DNA of 64,000 nucleotides, from the NCBI RefSeq assembly GCF_024713975.1, contig NC_091098.1:20578816-20642815 (forward strand). Direction: 5' to 3'. Positions 19,901-30,209 of the stretch are shown in pieces. The first letter of the stretch is position 1, and each line of letters starts with the position of its first letter. The notes beneath the pieces are model-generated. The model saw only the letters and a program-made list of their open reading frames with translations. It made no database searches and was not told where the DNA came from. The stretch is from Paralichthys olivaceus (lineage: Eukaryota > Chordata > Actinopteri > Pleuronectiformes > Paralichthyidae). The position numbers were made by a program, and so were the translations under genes.

Positions 19901-22900
19901 TGAGGCACATGTTTGTTCCAGGGGCTAAAGGAGTGCAGGCCGTCAGTCAGACCCTTCTCACTACCGCTCAGAAAAACAGGCTGATGGAAGCAGGAGGAGG
20001 AACCTTCAGGTTTGTTTCACATTTGATTAAATGCTGCATAAATATTGGTCACCAGTAGTCAACACTTTTAGATGTTCTTTTATAATTATAAACTTTTTTT
20101 TAATGTAAATTAGGCATGTGTTTTATACATGGGATCATTAATTGAATCAGTTTATCAAACAACGGAAAATTTAATATGACACCTTTTCACTTATTATTAG
20201 TAATTTTAATGAATTCACTACTTCCAGCTCATAGAAGATTTGCAGCTTGACTTTTATCTTACCTGATGCTAAAATAATCTTTTAATATCAGATTTTTTTT
20301 CCCTATTTGCTGACATTTTATCGCCCAAACAATTAATGGTTTAATTAAAAATTGCGGCGTATTGATTTACCAGAAGTCAAACAGAGAATTCAGGAATATG
20401 TTTCAATGCTTTCAGTTTTTATTTATTGGAACATGGACTCACCAGTGTCGAACCAGACATTTAAACACATCCCATATTTATTGCTCATTCAACGGTGCAG
20501 CTGTAAAACCTTAAGTGGGCTGTTGTGTCGTGTAAATAAGTCACACATGCACTTTTAAACTCTTTTGGTTTGAGCGTGCCGGTTTATTGTTTGTTTCTAT
20601 TCGACTACCCTTGTGTTTGTTGACACATTTTCTAATTAATGCAGTAATTATGTGAATTAATGACCTCGTAAGCATCAGTGGTTTTGCGTAATATTTCATG
20701 GTACTTACTCCTCCCTGTCAAGACCAACTGAACTTACTGTATTTCTGCATTTACAACGATTAAAGACGAGTAAAGCTTCAATGAGTAGAAATGAGTCAGC
20801 AGACAATAATAAGTGCATTCGATTGTACAGGTGTAACTCAAAGGTTCATACTGTAGGACTGTGACACCGTAACGTGATTGTTTCTGCTCAGCCTTGGTTT
20901 AGCACAGTCGAACTGCAGAATCCTACTTGTGATAAAACGAACAAACAATGATTTTATTGACAACTGTGTGTTTGGATATACTGGCGAAGAACTAGGACGT
21001 GTCGGCACAGACATTTAAACTGCAGAGACAAATCAGAGTTAACTGCAGCATCTGTCTAAAAGATGTATTCTTTCAATTACTCTTCTCACCAGACGCCTGC
21101 TGTTATTTGCTTTCTGTTGTTTATGAACCAAGAGATGTGCAAGAAGAGATTTACTCTTGTGCTGTAACAAATATGTCCGCTCTGCTTTATGTGATTCTAA
21201 GATCTTTAGAGAAATGAGATGGTCTTACATTGATCCACTTTTTCTTTCTTTTATTACATTGAACTCAATTTCTCTAAATACTATACTTTGTCCCATGGAT
21301 ATTTGATACTGAGACTTTGGAGCACCGGGCTTTGAATTTTGGAATCCTATATAAAATAAAGTGGCCTCAGGAATTGCTTAAATCTTTGTGTTTTACATTT
21401 ATATGATGAGCTGCATTGATCCTGCTGTGAATAATAATAATTCAATAATAAAAGAGTATTTATATTTTTGTAGGCGTGTGGGTATTTTTCTCGAGTTCTA
21501 GAGAACAGCACAGCCATTGAGATTATTAAGTACCGATGTACACAGATGAAGTAGAGATATCTGTTTTTAACGGATAACCATTTATTTTCAGGGATGATGA
21601 TGATATCAACGACGTGGCCTCCATGGCAGGAGTCAACTTGTCGGAGGAGAGTGCCCGTATCTTAGCAACCAACTCTGACCTTGTCGGCACGGTGACTCGA
21701 TCCTGCAAGGATGAGGCCTTCCTCTCCACCTCTTCACTCACCCGGAGAGCTCTCGAGATTGGTGAGACACACAAACTGAAGACACACAAACGCGTACGGC
21801 TCGTTTCCTGGTGTTAAAGGATGATTCTGTCTCATTCTGCTCAAATCTTAATCCCCCCCATCTCATTGTGACAGGTAAGAAGTTTGGTGTCAGCGAGTTG
21901 GGCTCAGATGTGATCAACTTCATTTCCCATGCTACGCAGCAGCGACTGCAGTGCCTGCTGGAGAAGGTGTCAGTAGTGGCGCAGCAGAAGAACGTAACTT
22001 TCAAGGTGAAAGTTAATTACTATCTATTTAATCTGACAGTCGCCATTTGCTCTGCTTCAGTTTCTTCATATTGTGTCTTTCTGTTCTTCCTCTCTATATC
22101 TTTATATATATTTAACCTTCAGGAGGATGAGCGGCACCTGCAGGTCAGCGATGTGCGAACCCAGCTCAAATTCTTCGAGCAGCTGGATCAGGCGGAGAAG
22201 CAGAGGAAGGAAGAGCAGGAGAGAGAGATCCTCCTGAAGGCTGCCAAGGTAAGATTCTATGTATAGTAACTCTATACGATTCTGTCATAACTGCTTAGAG
22301 AAGGCGAGTGAGTGATCTCAGGTCAGTGTCATTAATATACATTTCCTCGTCTGCGAGGGAGCAGATATGCTAACGATGAGTGAGTGAATGAATAAAACAA
22401 TTGATTGAATAAATTGAACATATCCATCTTGAAATATTAAAATGTCCTCTACATCACCGCAGTCTCGGTCACGACAAGAGGACCCGGAGCAGCTCAGACT
22501 TAAACAAAAGGCCAAAGAGGTAAATATATGCTACCGTAAGTGACTATATGATTGTATTCTGATGAGTTGGACTGTGAGACTGATCCGTGTGATTCGTCCT
22601 CCAGATGCAGCAGCAGGAGCTGGCTCAGATCCGGCAGAGGGAAGCCAACCTAACGGCACTGGCAGCGATTGGCCCAAGGAAAAAACAAAAAATGTACTCT
22701 CCTGTTAGAGGTGCCAGTGCAGAGGTGAGGAACATGGAAGTATTTAATGTGGACAGGCTTTTTTTTTCAAATTCACAAAAGAGCTCATTAAACGACTAAA
22801 TGTCTGTCTTGTGTTTGCTCCATTTCACCGTCCAGGGCTCGGGGTCAGGGCCCTGCCAGCCTGCGGGCTCCAGTGGAGCGGGCTCCAGACAGTTTATGCG

Positions 22901-23003
22901 ACAGCGCATAACCAGAGTCAACCTCAGGGACCTGCTCTTCTGCCTGGAGAATGAAAGAGGGACCAGTCACTCACACCTACTCTATAAAGGCTTCCTCAAA
23001 TAG
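13324..23003 (+). CDS. taf4: TFIID subunit 4, 15 coding exons
   Basis: Core TFIID scaffold: TAF4 pairs with TAF12 through a histone fold and binds activators through its TAFH (NHR1) domain. Fifteen exons join in phase to 2547 nt (about 848 aa; human TAF4 is 1085, mostly longer at the N-terminus). Residues 1-364 are Thr/Ser/Pro/Ala/Gln-rich with APRLTQPQQNPPNVQN and LPPGMVLVRSESGQLLMI. TAFH spans about 365-455 (ENVKKCRNFLSTLIKLASSG, SSPQPYLVPFLK). The TAF4 C-terminal domain, about 592-848, has DDDDINDVASMAGVNLSEES, LKFFEQLDQAEKQRK, ANLTALAAIGPRKK and RQRITRVNLRDLLFCLENER. These match TAF4, not TAF4B. The start at 13324 (A at -3, G at +4) is provisional. Confidence 0.92.
14433..14490 (+). other. 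Decoy exon-like segment in taf4 intron 1 (copy 2)
   Basis: A pyrimidine-rich acceptor ending catgcag at 14432 precedes 58 nt that end CCTCCAG|gttaag. Inclusion between exons 1 and 2 would shift the frame, since 58 is not a multiple of three. No proof of use. Confidence 0.3.
14907..14963 (+). other. Decoy exon-like segment in taf4 intron 1 (copy 3)
   Basis: Acceptor ending atacag at 14906 and donor CCTCAG|gttaag bound 57 nt. Read in the exon-1 phase it gives GFNA then TAG, an in-frame stop. A possible poison exon; not shown to be used. Confidence 0.3.
15939..16093 (+). CDS. taf4: taf4 coding exon 2
   Basis: Completes G then MVLVRSESGQLLMIHQQTLA, a Gln-rich segment, and PPVQITSLQ. Acceptor tcctgcag, donor CAG|gtatca. 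Confidence 0.95.
16094..17005 (+). other. taf4: taf4 intron 2
   Basis: About 0.9 kb, AT-rich, no recognisable element. Confidence 0.75.
17006..17125 (+). CDS. taf4: taf4 coding exon 3
   Basis: 40 codons, APGTSLLARSVAPTTIIKQG to LQRPPVLQ; phase 0. Equivalent to the APGTPIIARQVTPTTIIKQ region of human TAF4. Confidence 0.95.
17126..17690 (+). other. taf4: taf4 intron 3
   Basis: About 0.56 kb with a poly-A run near 17284-17300. Nothing else recognised. Confidence 0.75.
17691..17849 (+). CDS. taf4: taf4 coding exon 4 (NAGNAG acceptor)
   Basis: QNTIMLGGTAATPGQPLGTS through VTQRVGPLRAA to APIAITA. The acceptor is AAGCAG, so the exon may begin at 17691 or 17694, adding or omitting one Gln. Donor GCG|gtaaga. 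Confidence 0.85.
17991..18113 (+). CDS. taf4: taf4 coding exon 5 (TAFH, first part)
   Basis: 41 codons, ETLENVKKCRNFLSTLIKLA then SSGKQSSETTASVKELVKQL. First helices of the TAFH activator-binding domain. Confidence 0.96.
18334..18423 (+). CDS. taf4: taf4 coding exon 6 (TAFH, second part)
   Basis: 30 codons, EGKIEPEDFTSRLYKELNSS then PQPYLVPFLK. Near-identical to the mammalian TAFH segment. Confidence 0.96.
18424..19081 (+). other. taf4: taf4 intron 6
   Basis: About 0.66 kb, no recognisable element. Confidence 0.75.
19082..19309 (+). CDS. taf4: taf4 coding exon 7
   Basis: RSLPALRQLTPDSEAFIQQS, end of TAFH, then a Thr/Ala-rich linker with VVLRPPLSTATAVA and SLTQTPHSKS. Donor CTG|gtaata. Confidence 0.92.
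19403..19526 (+). CDS. taf4: taf4 coding exon 8
   Basis: QQGTVVRPQVTMAQSPMVTL then RGQPHSRIIVGQPQVVKQLQ, plus T and one base. Matches the IRPPQVTLTQTPMVALRQPH region. Confidence 0.93.
19892..20009 (+). CDS. taf4: taf4 coding exon 9
   Basis: VPGVRHMFVPGAKGVQAVSQ then TLLTTAQKNRLMEAGGGTF. A second acceptor 6 nt downstream (ttccag) would also keep frame. Donor TTCAG|gtttgt, phase 2. Confidence 0.9.
20010..21591 (+). other. taf4: taf4 intron 9
   Basis: The second-longest taf4 intron, about 1.6 kb. AT-rich; no coding, RNA or mobile element recognised. Confidence 0.7.
21592..21761 (+). CDS. taf4: taf4 coding exon 10 (histone-fold region)
   Basis: RDDDDINDVASMAGVNLSEE then SARILATNSDLVGTVTRSCK to TRRALEI. 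Start of the TAF4 C-terminal domain that pairs with TAF12. Confidence 0.96.
21875..22005 (+). CDS. taf4: taf4 coding exon 11
   Basis: KKFGVSELGSDVINFISHAT then QQRLQCLLEKVSVVAQQKN to TFK. Continuation of the histone fold. Confidence 0.96.
22123..22248 (+). CDS. taf4: taf4 coding exon 12
   Basis: EDERHLQVSDVRTQLKFFEQ then LDQAEKQRKEEQEREILLKA. Charged helical segment, 42 codons, phase 0. Confidence 0.96.
22463..22519 (+). CDS. taf4: taf4 coding exon 13
   Basis: Short exon of 19 codons, SRSRQEDPEQLRLKQKAKE, identical in kind to human TAF4. Confidence 0.96.
22605..22724 (+). CDS. taf4: taf4 coding exon 14
   Basis: MQQQELAQIRQREANLTALA then AIGPRKKQKMYSPVRG to ASAE. Donor GAG|gtgagg. Confidence 0.95.
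22836..23003 (+). CDS. taf4: taf4 coding exon 15 and stop
   Basis: GSGSGPCQPAGSSGAGSRQF then MRQRITRVNLRDLLFCLENE to LYKGFLK and TAG at 23001-23003. The conserved TAF4 C-terminus. Confidence 0.96.
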   Translation, partial: GSGSGPCQPAGSSGAGSRQFMRQRITRVNLRDLLFCLENERGTSHSHLLYKGFLK

Positions 23004-24865
23004 CACCCGCATTAAAATGACTAGTCTAACTCAGTGGCATTAAGAAAGCAGAGTTGACTGTCAGCTCAGACCCTCTCTGCTGGTACTTTGATCAACCCCT
23101 GCAGAATGTGGAGACGTGTGTCTGTGGGAAGTGAATTATCTGGAACGCTGAGGAGACGTCTGCTTTCAAAAGCCTCTTCAGCTCACAGCCCTTTTGTGTT
23201 TTCAGCACAGAGATGGAGCAAATATTGAAACTTGGCCCTGATTTCAGCGTGAGCCTCTCAGCTCACTTTGCTCTTCAGAGACCAGTTGCACTCAGCCCCT
23301 CTTCCTTCATGCACTGCCTCACGCTGCACAGGAGAAAAAAAAAAGTATTTTACCAAACCGAGCTCTTCAGATTTAAAAGCCTTTTCAGTGTCATTGCACT
23401 GACTTCTGGGTAGAAATGAATAATGGTTCGATTTGAGATTAATGTGCAACATTCAGGTGCAGCCTAATATCACAAAACTGCAGTATTTCTAATTTTCTAG
23501 ACCATTACAACATAAACACTCCGTTTATTTAAGTTTTTAACAGAGGTTTTAATTTATCGCACAGTTAGACCTTTTTTTTGTTGCAGTTTGAATGCCTGTG
23601 GATTGTTTCACAGACACTTCCCATGACCCATCATGTCTTCTGCTGAGTTGCCTTGTTCAAATGAAGCCATATGAATTAGCCAAATAATGTGTTTTTCAGC
23701 TCATCTATCCATCAGCTCTCAACAGATTTGTAGGATGCATGCTTTATTTTGTTGTTCGCTTCTTTTTCTTTTTTTTTTGTCTTTGCTTGATTGGAAACGG
23801 AAATAATAATGTATGTCAATCATAGTTTAATCCCACATGATTACACATGGTGTAATCACAGGTGTTGATATCTGCTGGTATTTGAATTGCAGTGTTTTCA
23901 CTGTGCGAGTTCCTGAGTGTGTATGTTTTTTCATTCAGAGTCCAGCACAGACTACGTTTACTTAACATCCCTGTCGTTTTTAATTTCCCCCTGCCGCCTG
24001 TTTCCATTCATTTCTTAAGTGATGGTACACAATTCAACTTTCTTTCTTTGAATATCCTGGTGCCATTTGTGTTTAGAAGATCCAAGAATAATGAACCGTG
24101 CACTTTATGAAAATATTACTGAGGATTTGGATTGGTATGCTTATTCTCAAACTAATAATCAAAGCTATAAAGTAATATTCCTGTTTTTTAAAGAACTTCA
24201 GCCTTTTTTCAAATCAGAATGTTAATGTTTCTTCTGGCTAAAATGCATTTGGGCAAGATATTGACTCAATTCAGTTCTTTTCTTTTTGTACCATTGAAAA
24301 TAAATTGGTTAATGTTACTTAATTAAGTTTCAAGTGGCTGTTAGTGATGTAAAGTATCCACACTGTGTAGCTCATATGCTATAATGTGAAATTAGAGAAA
24401 TGGTATGTGGAGAAATCCCAGTAAAATATTTCTGATCACAAACCTTTTAAGTGAATCACATTTTTCAGTGAAGTTGAGCATCAACATTTTTATATTTGAA
24501 TGGATGATGGAGGTCACGTTGGGAGAAACGTGGACTGCACTTTGATAGATCAGTTTTCTAAAGACATACACACTTAATAGCTTTCTATATTTGTAGCGCA
24601 CATTATTCTAATAATTATAATTTTTGGACTTTATACCCTTTGTTGTTTAACAAGAGAATGTTTATGGGCAGATTTTATGACTGTATATATTTAAGTTTGC
24701 TATTTGTAGATTTATCAGTTGCCAACTTTAAAATGAGAGAATTTGTAGAATTATTCATACATTTGTCGAATAAGACAAATGTATGATGCTCTGTTGCCAA
24801 TATGTACATTTTGCACAGCCACTTGTTTATATGTAAATAAATGAATTGCTATTTTATAATGGTTT
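23004..24865 (+). other. taf4: taf4 3' UTR
   Basis: About 1.85 kb of AT-rich sequence after the stop. The best distal signal is AATAAA at 24836-24841, with an earlier AATAAA near 24300 that could give a shorter form. No internal gene. Confidence 0.6.
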
Positions 24866-27800
24866 GAGAGAGAATGATCTCTATTAAAAAAGAAAAATCT
24901 TTTATCCTGATTGTTGTGATTATTGATGACATCATTGCATTGAGCTCAGTTTTCAATGTCATGTTCGCACTGTTTGTAAATGAGGTTAGAAGTGAACTTT
25001 TCCTGCAGGAGAGAGTAAGTGATAATAATCAATCTGGATTTAATCCTAATTTATTTTATCTACCATTTACAATCCATAAATCAGTCTCAATAATTCATAT
25101 CCTAGCAATTCCACATATTCTTAATTTCTGCTTGCGTCTTATCATTTTATTTTTTTCAAGCAGTTCGATCTGACAAGATCTAATCATACATCTGGGAGGT
25201 AGATTTTAATTGGTCACTGCTTCCAAACGCAGACATTTCCAGTTACATTGTGATTCCTAAAAAATCCAAAATAAACATTCTGACTCTTCAACTATTCTAC
25301 CCCTCTCTGAAGCAGAAGAATTTGGAAGAGCTCCAACTCATCAATGCATGAAACTTGATCATTTCAAGGATTCCATTCTTCACTTAGTGCTTAGAAAATA
25401 TATTCTTTATGTTTCACAGTGATCATCTCTGACAGCTTGTGTGCTCCATAATAACTAAAACGCCAGAAAAAGAGAAATGCTGTTTTATAACAGACTCATT
25501 AGTGGCTGCACAAATTGCCAAAATACAACCTCTTGCACACACTCCTCTAGAAACTCCCCTTTTAATATCCTCCTCTATTAAAACTTATTCATCAACATTG
25601 CAGAGGGAGAGTGATGAGGCCAAGTCCTCAAAATAAAAAATAATTAGGAGCCCATTACTGCTGGATGAAACAGTACATTACGCATGATTTCCTTCCTTAA
25701 CCTTGAAACATAATCAAAGGATGTTTTTTCATGGAAAGATTTTTATCTCTGGGTCAGACTATCTCTCTACTGCAGTATTTCTTTATTTCTACTAAAGATA
25801 TATTGTTATATTACTGCAATCATCCACCATGTTCTTAAATACCACTCTACAGCTGTAATCTTTTGTTTTTTCATGCAAGTGTTTAGTCAGATGTGTCAAA
25901 GTTTAGCTGAACTCACTCGGTGCACTTTTAATCACTGTAAATGTATTTTATGCCTCTTGAATTTATACCTTGGTGACAAAACAGGCCTAAATCACTGGGA
26001 CCTTTGTCTTATCATGTTCACAAAAAGAGGCAGTAAAAGTCACATTTGTATGAGTGGTGGGTTTGAGCTGAGGAAGCTGCTCATGGTGTAATAGTTACAA
26101 AATCCCGCCGTCATTATTCACTCTGGGGTTTTTTATGGATATGGGATATTTTGTAATTGATCTCAGTGTGAAGAGGTGTTTAGCTCCTTGGAAACAGTTT
26201 TACATTAATGCTTCTTTATCTCAGGTTCACTCTTCACCCATCTAATGTTTTTTTTTATGCAGGATCACACAAAGACTGAATGAACAGATTTGGATGAATG
26301 GGATATGGACCCCATTACATTTTGGATCCAGACAAAGGGGCAGAACTTTGTATCTATATCTTAAATATTTTGAGTTATCGTGCATTTATTGATATTTTTA
26401 CCCATGTGGTGAATAATTTATGAATCTTGATGACAAAAAAAAATCAGGCATACATAGGGAATTAATGTCTATGAGCACGATCAAATTGAAGAGGACTGTT
26501 TGGCAAAGTTTTGGTTTTCTGATTGTCGTCTTTTGATTTGATGTCAAAATCTCATTCATCACTGTCTCATCACTGGTTTGTGGTCAGTGAGTGAAGAACA
26601 CAGATCTAAAGTGAGTCGTGCCGGATGTGGGAGTGAGGATGGCTCCACAGGAGGGCACTGTCGCACCACCTGGCAAATACACTCATGTCTGACAGTTGTG
26701 GAGCCCGAGGGTTCAGTATGAGGCATCTGCTGCCAAAGCTTGTATGACCTGGGTCCATATAGATCACATGTTGCCATATGTAAGAGCCCGGAGAAAAAGT
26801 TTTAACAATAGAAGTAATTTCTTTTGAAGCAAAGAGTAACTTTTGTTTCTAAGGAAAGCAGCTGCAAAATGATTCTGTGCAAGAACTGACTTCCTGACGT
26901 CTGCTTCATGAAGGATCTGAGAATCTGAGAAGACTCACACACACAGATGGACATCTCCGTTAAGGATCACACCAATGCACTTCTGTCTTTTCCCTCATAT
27001 TTGGTGGATTTGAGGCTTAGAAAGTTGTTTGTTCTGCTCCCTCTGCAGACAAGGTATCTCACGCCTGTTGTCGCCCAAACCGTTGTCTTGCTTGTCTAGA
27101 TATCCAGGCACAGGCAGACTTCTAAGTCTTCTGCAATATGAGTTGTCAGGCTATATTTGCTTATGTTACTCTGGGACACCAAACTCAATTCCACTGTCTT
27201 GTTTGATTTTGCATAATGAGCGGCTGCTGGCTGGGATAATGTCTTTGAGTGACAGCCATGAAGATGAGTGAATACATTTCACATATTTTGATGTATTTTA
27301 TACATTTACACTCTAATGGTTAAAAACACGGAGAACCAGTTTCTATCGCGCCCTGGTTTGTGGTTTAAATATAGTGGACACCTGTTGAGGGGATTATAAA
27401 TAAGTTTAAGACATATTTACGAGTTAAAAGTTTGAAATATAAATTATAGTTCATGGCCAAGAGTTATTTATCTGGACTGAAAGATAATCAATGGCGCAGA
27501 TCGCACACATGAAAACTTTCTTACATAGTTTGTGTAAAATATATATGCCTACAGAAAAAAGTGGAACTCTTGACACATAAATCCTCCAACTTAAACTAAA
27601 ATTCAATATTTAGTTTTTATCAATAATTTCAAACAGATGCTGGGTAACGTTTATATTTGGGTTATATAACCAATGATTTACAGCGTGATTTCACTATATA
27701 CTATACTATAAATATATATAAATATAACTATACAATGCAGTCCAAGACAAAAAGAACAATACGTGTTTTTGCAAAACTTAATACAGAGAAAAACAAAACT

Positions 27801-28350
27801 GTGTGAAGGTGTGTTGACGGCCTTGCTTTTACAGTATAAACAGTTTGGAGTAGGCAACACTTGATATTACAGCCAACAGAGCTTTTACTGTTAAATTAAA
27901 ACATACATCTATAAAAAAACTACTTAGCTCCTCATTAAACATGAAACAGTATCTGTGACATTACTACATCACCTCATCATGTTCTCCTCTCACATGCATA
28001 TTCATATTCCGGATCAGACAGTGAAGTCCAAGACATATGAATAAATCTCAGAAGTATATGCAGATTCCCAAATGTATTTTTTCCCCTTTGCACCAAATTA
28101 GTGTTAATAAAAGGAACTGCTCTCCCCATTCGATTACACAGTGAGAAACACGTTTTTGTTTATACTCATGGTTTGAGTACAGTATTTGCAAAAATACATG
28201 ACATGTAATCTTTGTCCTTTCGTCTAAAGTTCAAAACTGTTACTCCCCGGTTATCTGAAGTTTTGTTCTCTTCCATATTTCATAATGCTTCTCGATTTGT
28301 GGCAGAAAGTCTTTTTTGTTTCTTTTTTATTCAAGAGTAAAAGACTAGGA
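24866..28350. other. Intergenic sequence downstream of taf4
   Basis: AT-rich, apart from a degraded dispersed repeat at 26271-26505. No credible coding sequence, tRNA or rRNA seen. Confidence 0.6.
26271..26505 (+). repeat. Degraded fish dispersed repeat, copy A
   Basis: Carries CCATTACATTTTGGATCC, CAGACAAAGGGGCAGA and AAAAATCAGGCATACA, in the same order as the copy at 39158-39520 and as a repeat I recall from many teleosts. Family name uncertain. Confidence 0.55.
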
Positions 28351-28510
28351 CATTTTACCTTTATTGACCGAACTGTAAGCAGTAAATCCGGGAGAGAGAA
28401 TGAGGGATGACATGCAGCAAAGGTCAGAATCGTACCCACGGCTGCTGCAGGAGTCAAGCCTCCATGAATGAGGTGCCCACACAACCAGATGAATTACACG
28501 TGGCCCAACT
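28351..28510 (-). repeat. tRNA-derived SINE, minus orientation
   Basis: On the minus strand the head includes a B-box-like GGGTACGATTC after GCAGCAGCCGT, then TTTGCTGCATGTCATCCC, a CT-rich stretch and a tail AATAAAGGTAAAATG. This is the layout of a common teleost tRNA-derived SINE. The A-box is degraded. Confidence 0.6.
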
Positions 28511-30165
28511 GCCACTAAGTCCTTTTGACCTGATTTATTCAACCACATTTCACTGTATATTGTAGGTTGTGTTAAAATATCAATGTTAAAAAGATAAATC
28601 GCTCTCAAAACTCATCTTCTACTTGGCTTCATCAGGAACATGCATTTTCCACAGGAAGGGATCCTTTCAGCACACGTTGCAGCATTTTCCTATAAATCAC
28701 TAATATCTGCCTGAATCTGGACAGTGGATGAACATCCTCTGGGATCATGACCTTCATAGAATTTCAGAGCAGTCCTCACAATAATAATTGAGATGTTTCA
28801 GTCTGGAATAAAGTGAAGGACAAACAGACAAACTGAACAGTGGGTCCACATCTTGGGAGCTGAAAAAAATCTCTCCTGTCAAATGACTTGTGTTGATCCT
28901 GCAAAATAAATACAAACACCAGTTATTGTCGTGGATATTAGAATCACATCACATCATCACCATCATGAATTATAAAAGACAATATTCACATTTCATCACT
29001 TCCCCCTCCATGTGCTCTCAAATGTGTGTTTACACGATACAAAATAAAATAGTTCACAGAATCAAAGTCCTGTAATAAGTGTGATTTGCTGCTGCTTGTC
29101 GTCAACTGCATCACAGCGATCAGAACAGATGGATGAGCCAGCAGAGATAAACAGATAGAAAAAAACAACCATGCTCACCTGTTAAGCAGAAACTCAGCTC
29201 AAGTTCAAACGTCCTGCAGGCGCGATGCCCGAGCTTGTTTTTGTTTCTGACATTTCTCTGTCAGATGAAATCCGGAGGCTCGCTGGAGGTTTTGGCCTTG
29301 CAACCGTGAGCCGCTCTGTGTTCTGACATCTGCTCCCATCACTGAGGGGGGAACGGTGGAGAAGATGAGGACGAAGCTGCAACTGTAAGAGACAAAGGGC
29401 TTTTATGGCCTGTAAATAAAACATCAAGTTTAAAGCTGCTGTCGACACAGAGAACCAAAATGGAAATTCCGAGACTCAAAATGAAAGCCTGAGGTGAGAA
29501 GATCACAGTATTCCTGAGATATATTACTACAATGTTCGAATTTGTTGTACTGGCATCCAGCAGTGCTCCTAATTTAAAATGATCCTCTTTATCATTTTGA
29601 AATACTGTAAATAGTTTTTTTCATTATGACAAATATAATGTGACAACAACTAGCTTTTTCTTCCCCAAATTGTTTGAACTGAACCCATATTCAAAGAAAT
29701 TCTGTGACAAAAGTTGAGGATTGGTAAAATAAAGACACTGTTGACAGGATGTTGTCGACATTGGCAATACATAAAAAGATGCTTTGATAAGAAATGTAAA
29801 TGTATTGTTTATTTATGGTCTATACAAGCTAATAAATGAGTTTTGCCCTTGACAGAATATTACATTTGGCAGAATTTATGATAAAGACAGACCAACAACT
29901 GCGTCTTACAGCAGTAAAATCTTAAGGCACATCAATACAAAAAGAAAAACCTGTCAACTGAAACTGAATTTGAACGTGGAAACATTTAAAACGAGCAGAC
30001 ACATGTGGAGATTTATTATTTATCACTGAATCTGAAACGCTGGTTTGTTTTCCAGGATGATAATTTAAGAAACAAGTCTTGACTTTCTGTAGCTGTCAGG
30101 TTTGGTTTAAAATGAGAAACATTCAAGTTTTTCAAGTTCAGACGCTGTTTGCTGCTTTTCAACTG

Positions 30166-30168
<3 letters not shown>
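28511..30168. other. Intergenic sequence
   Basis: No gene or named repeat recognised. Confidence 0.55.

Positions 30169-30206
<38 letters not shown>
30169..30206. repeat. (GT)n microsatellite
   Basis: Nineteen uninterrupted GT units. Confidence 0.97.

Positions 30207-30209
<3 letters not shown>

Noticed and set aside
28251-28608. Minus-strand open frames around 28.3-28.6 kb as a gene
   Set aside because: They overlap a tRNA-derived SINE and show no domain.
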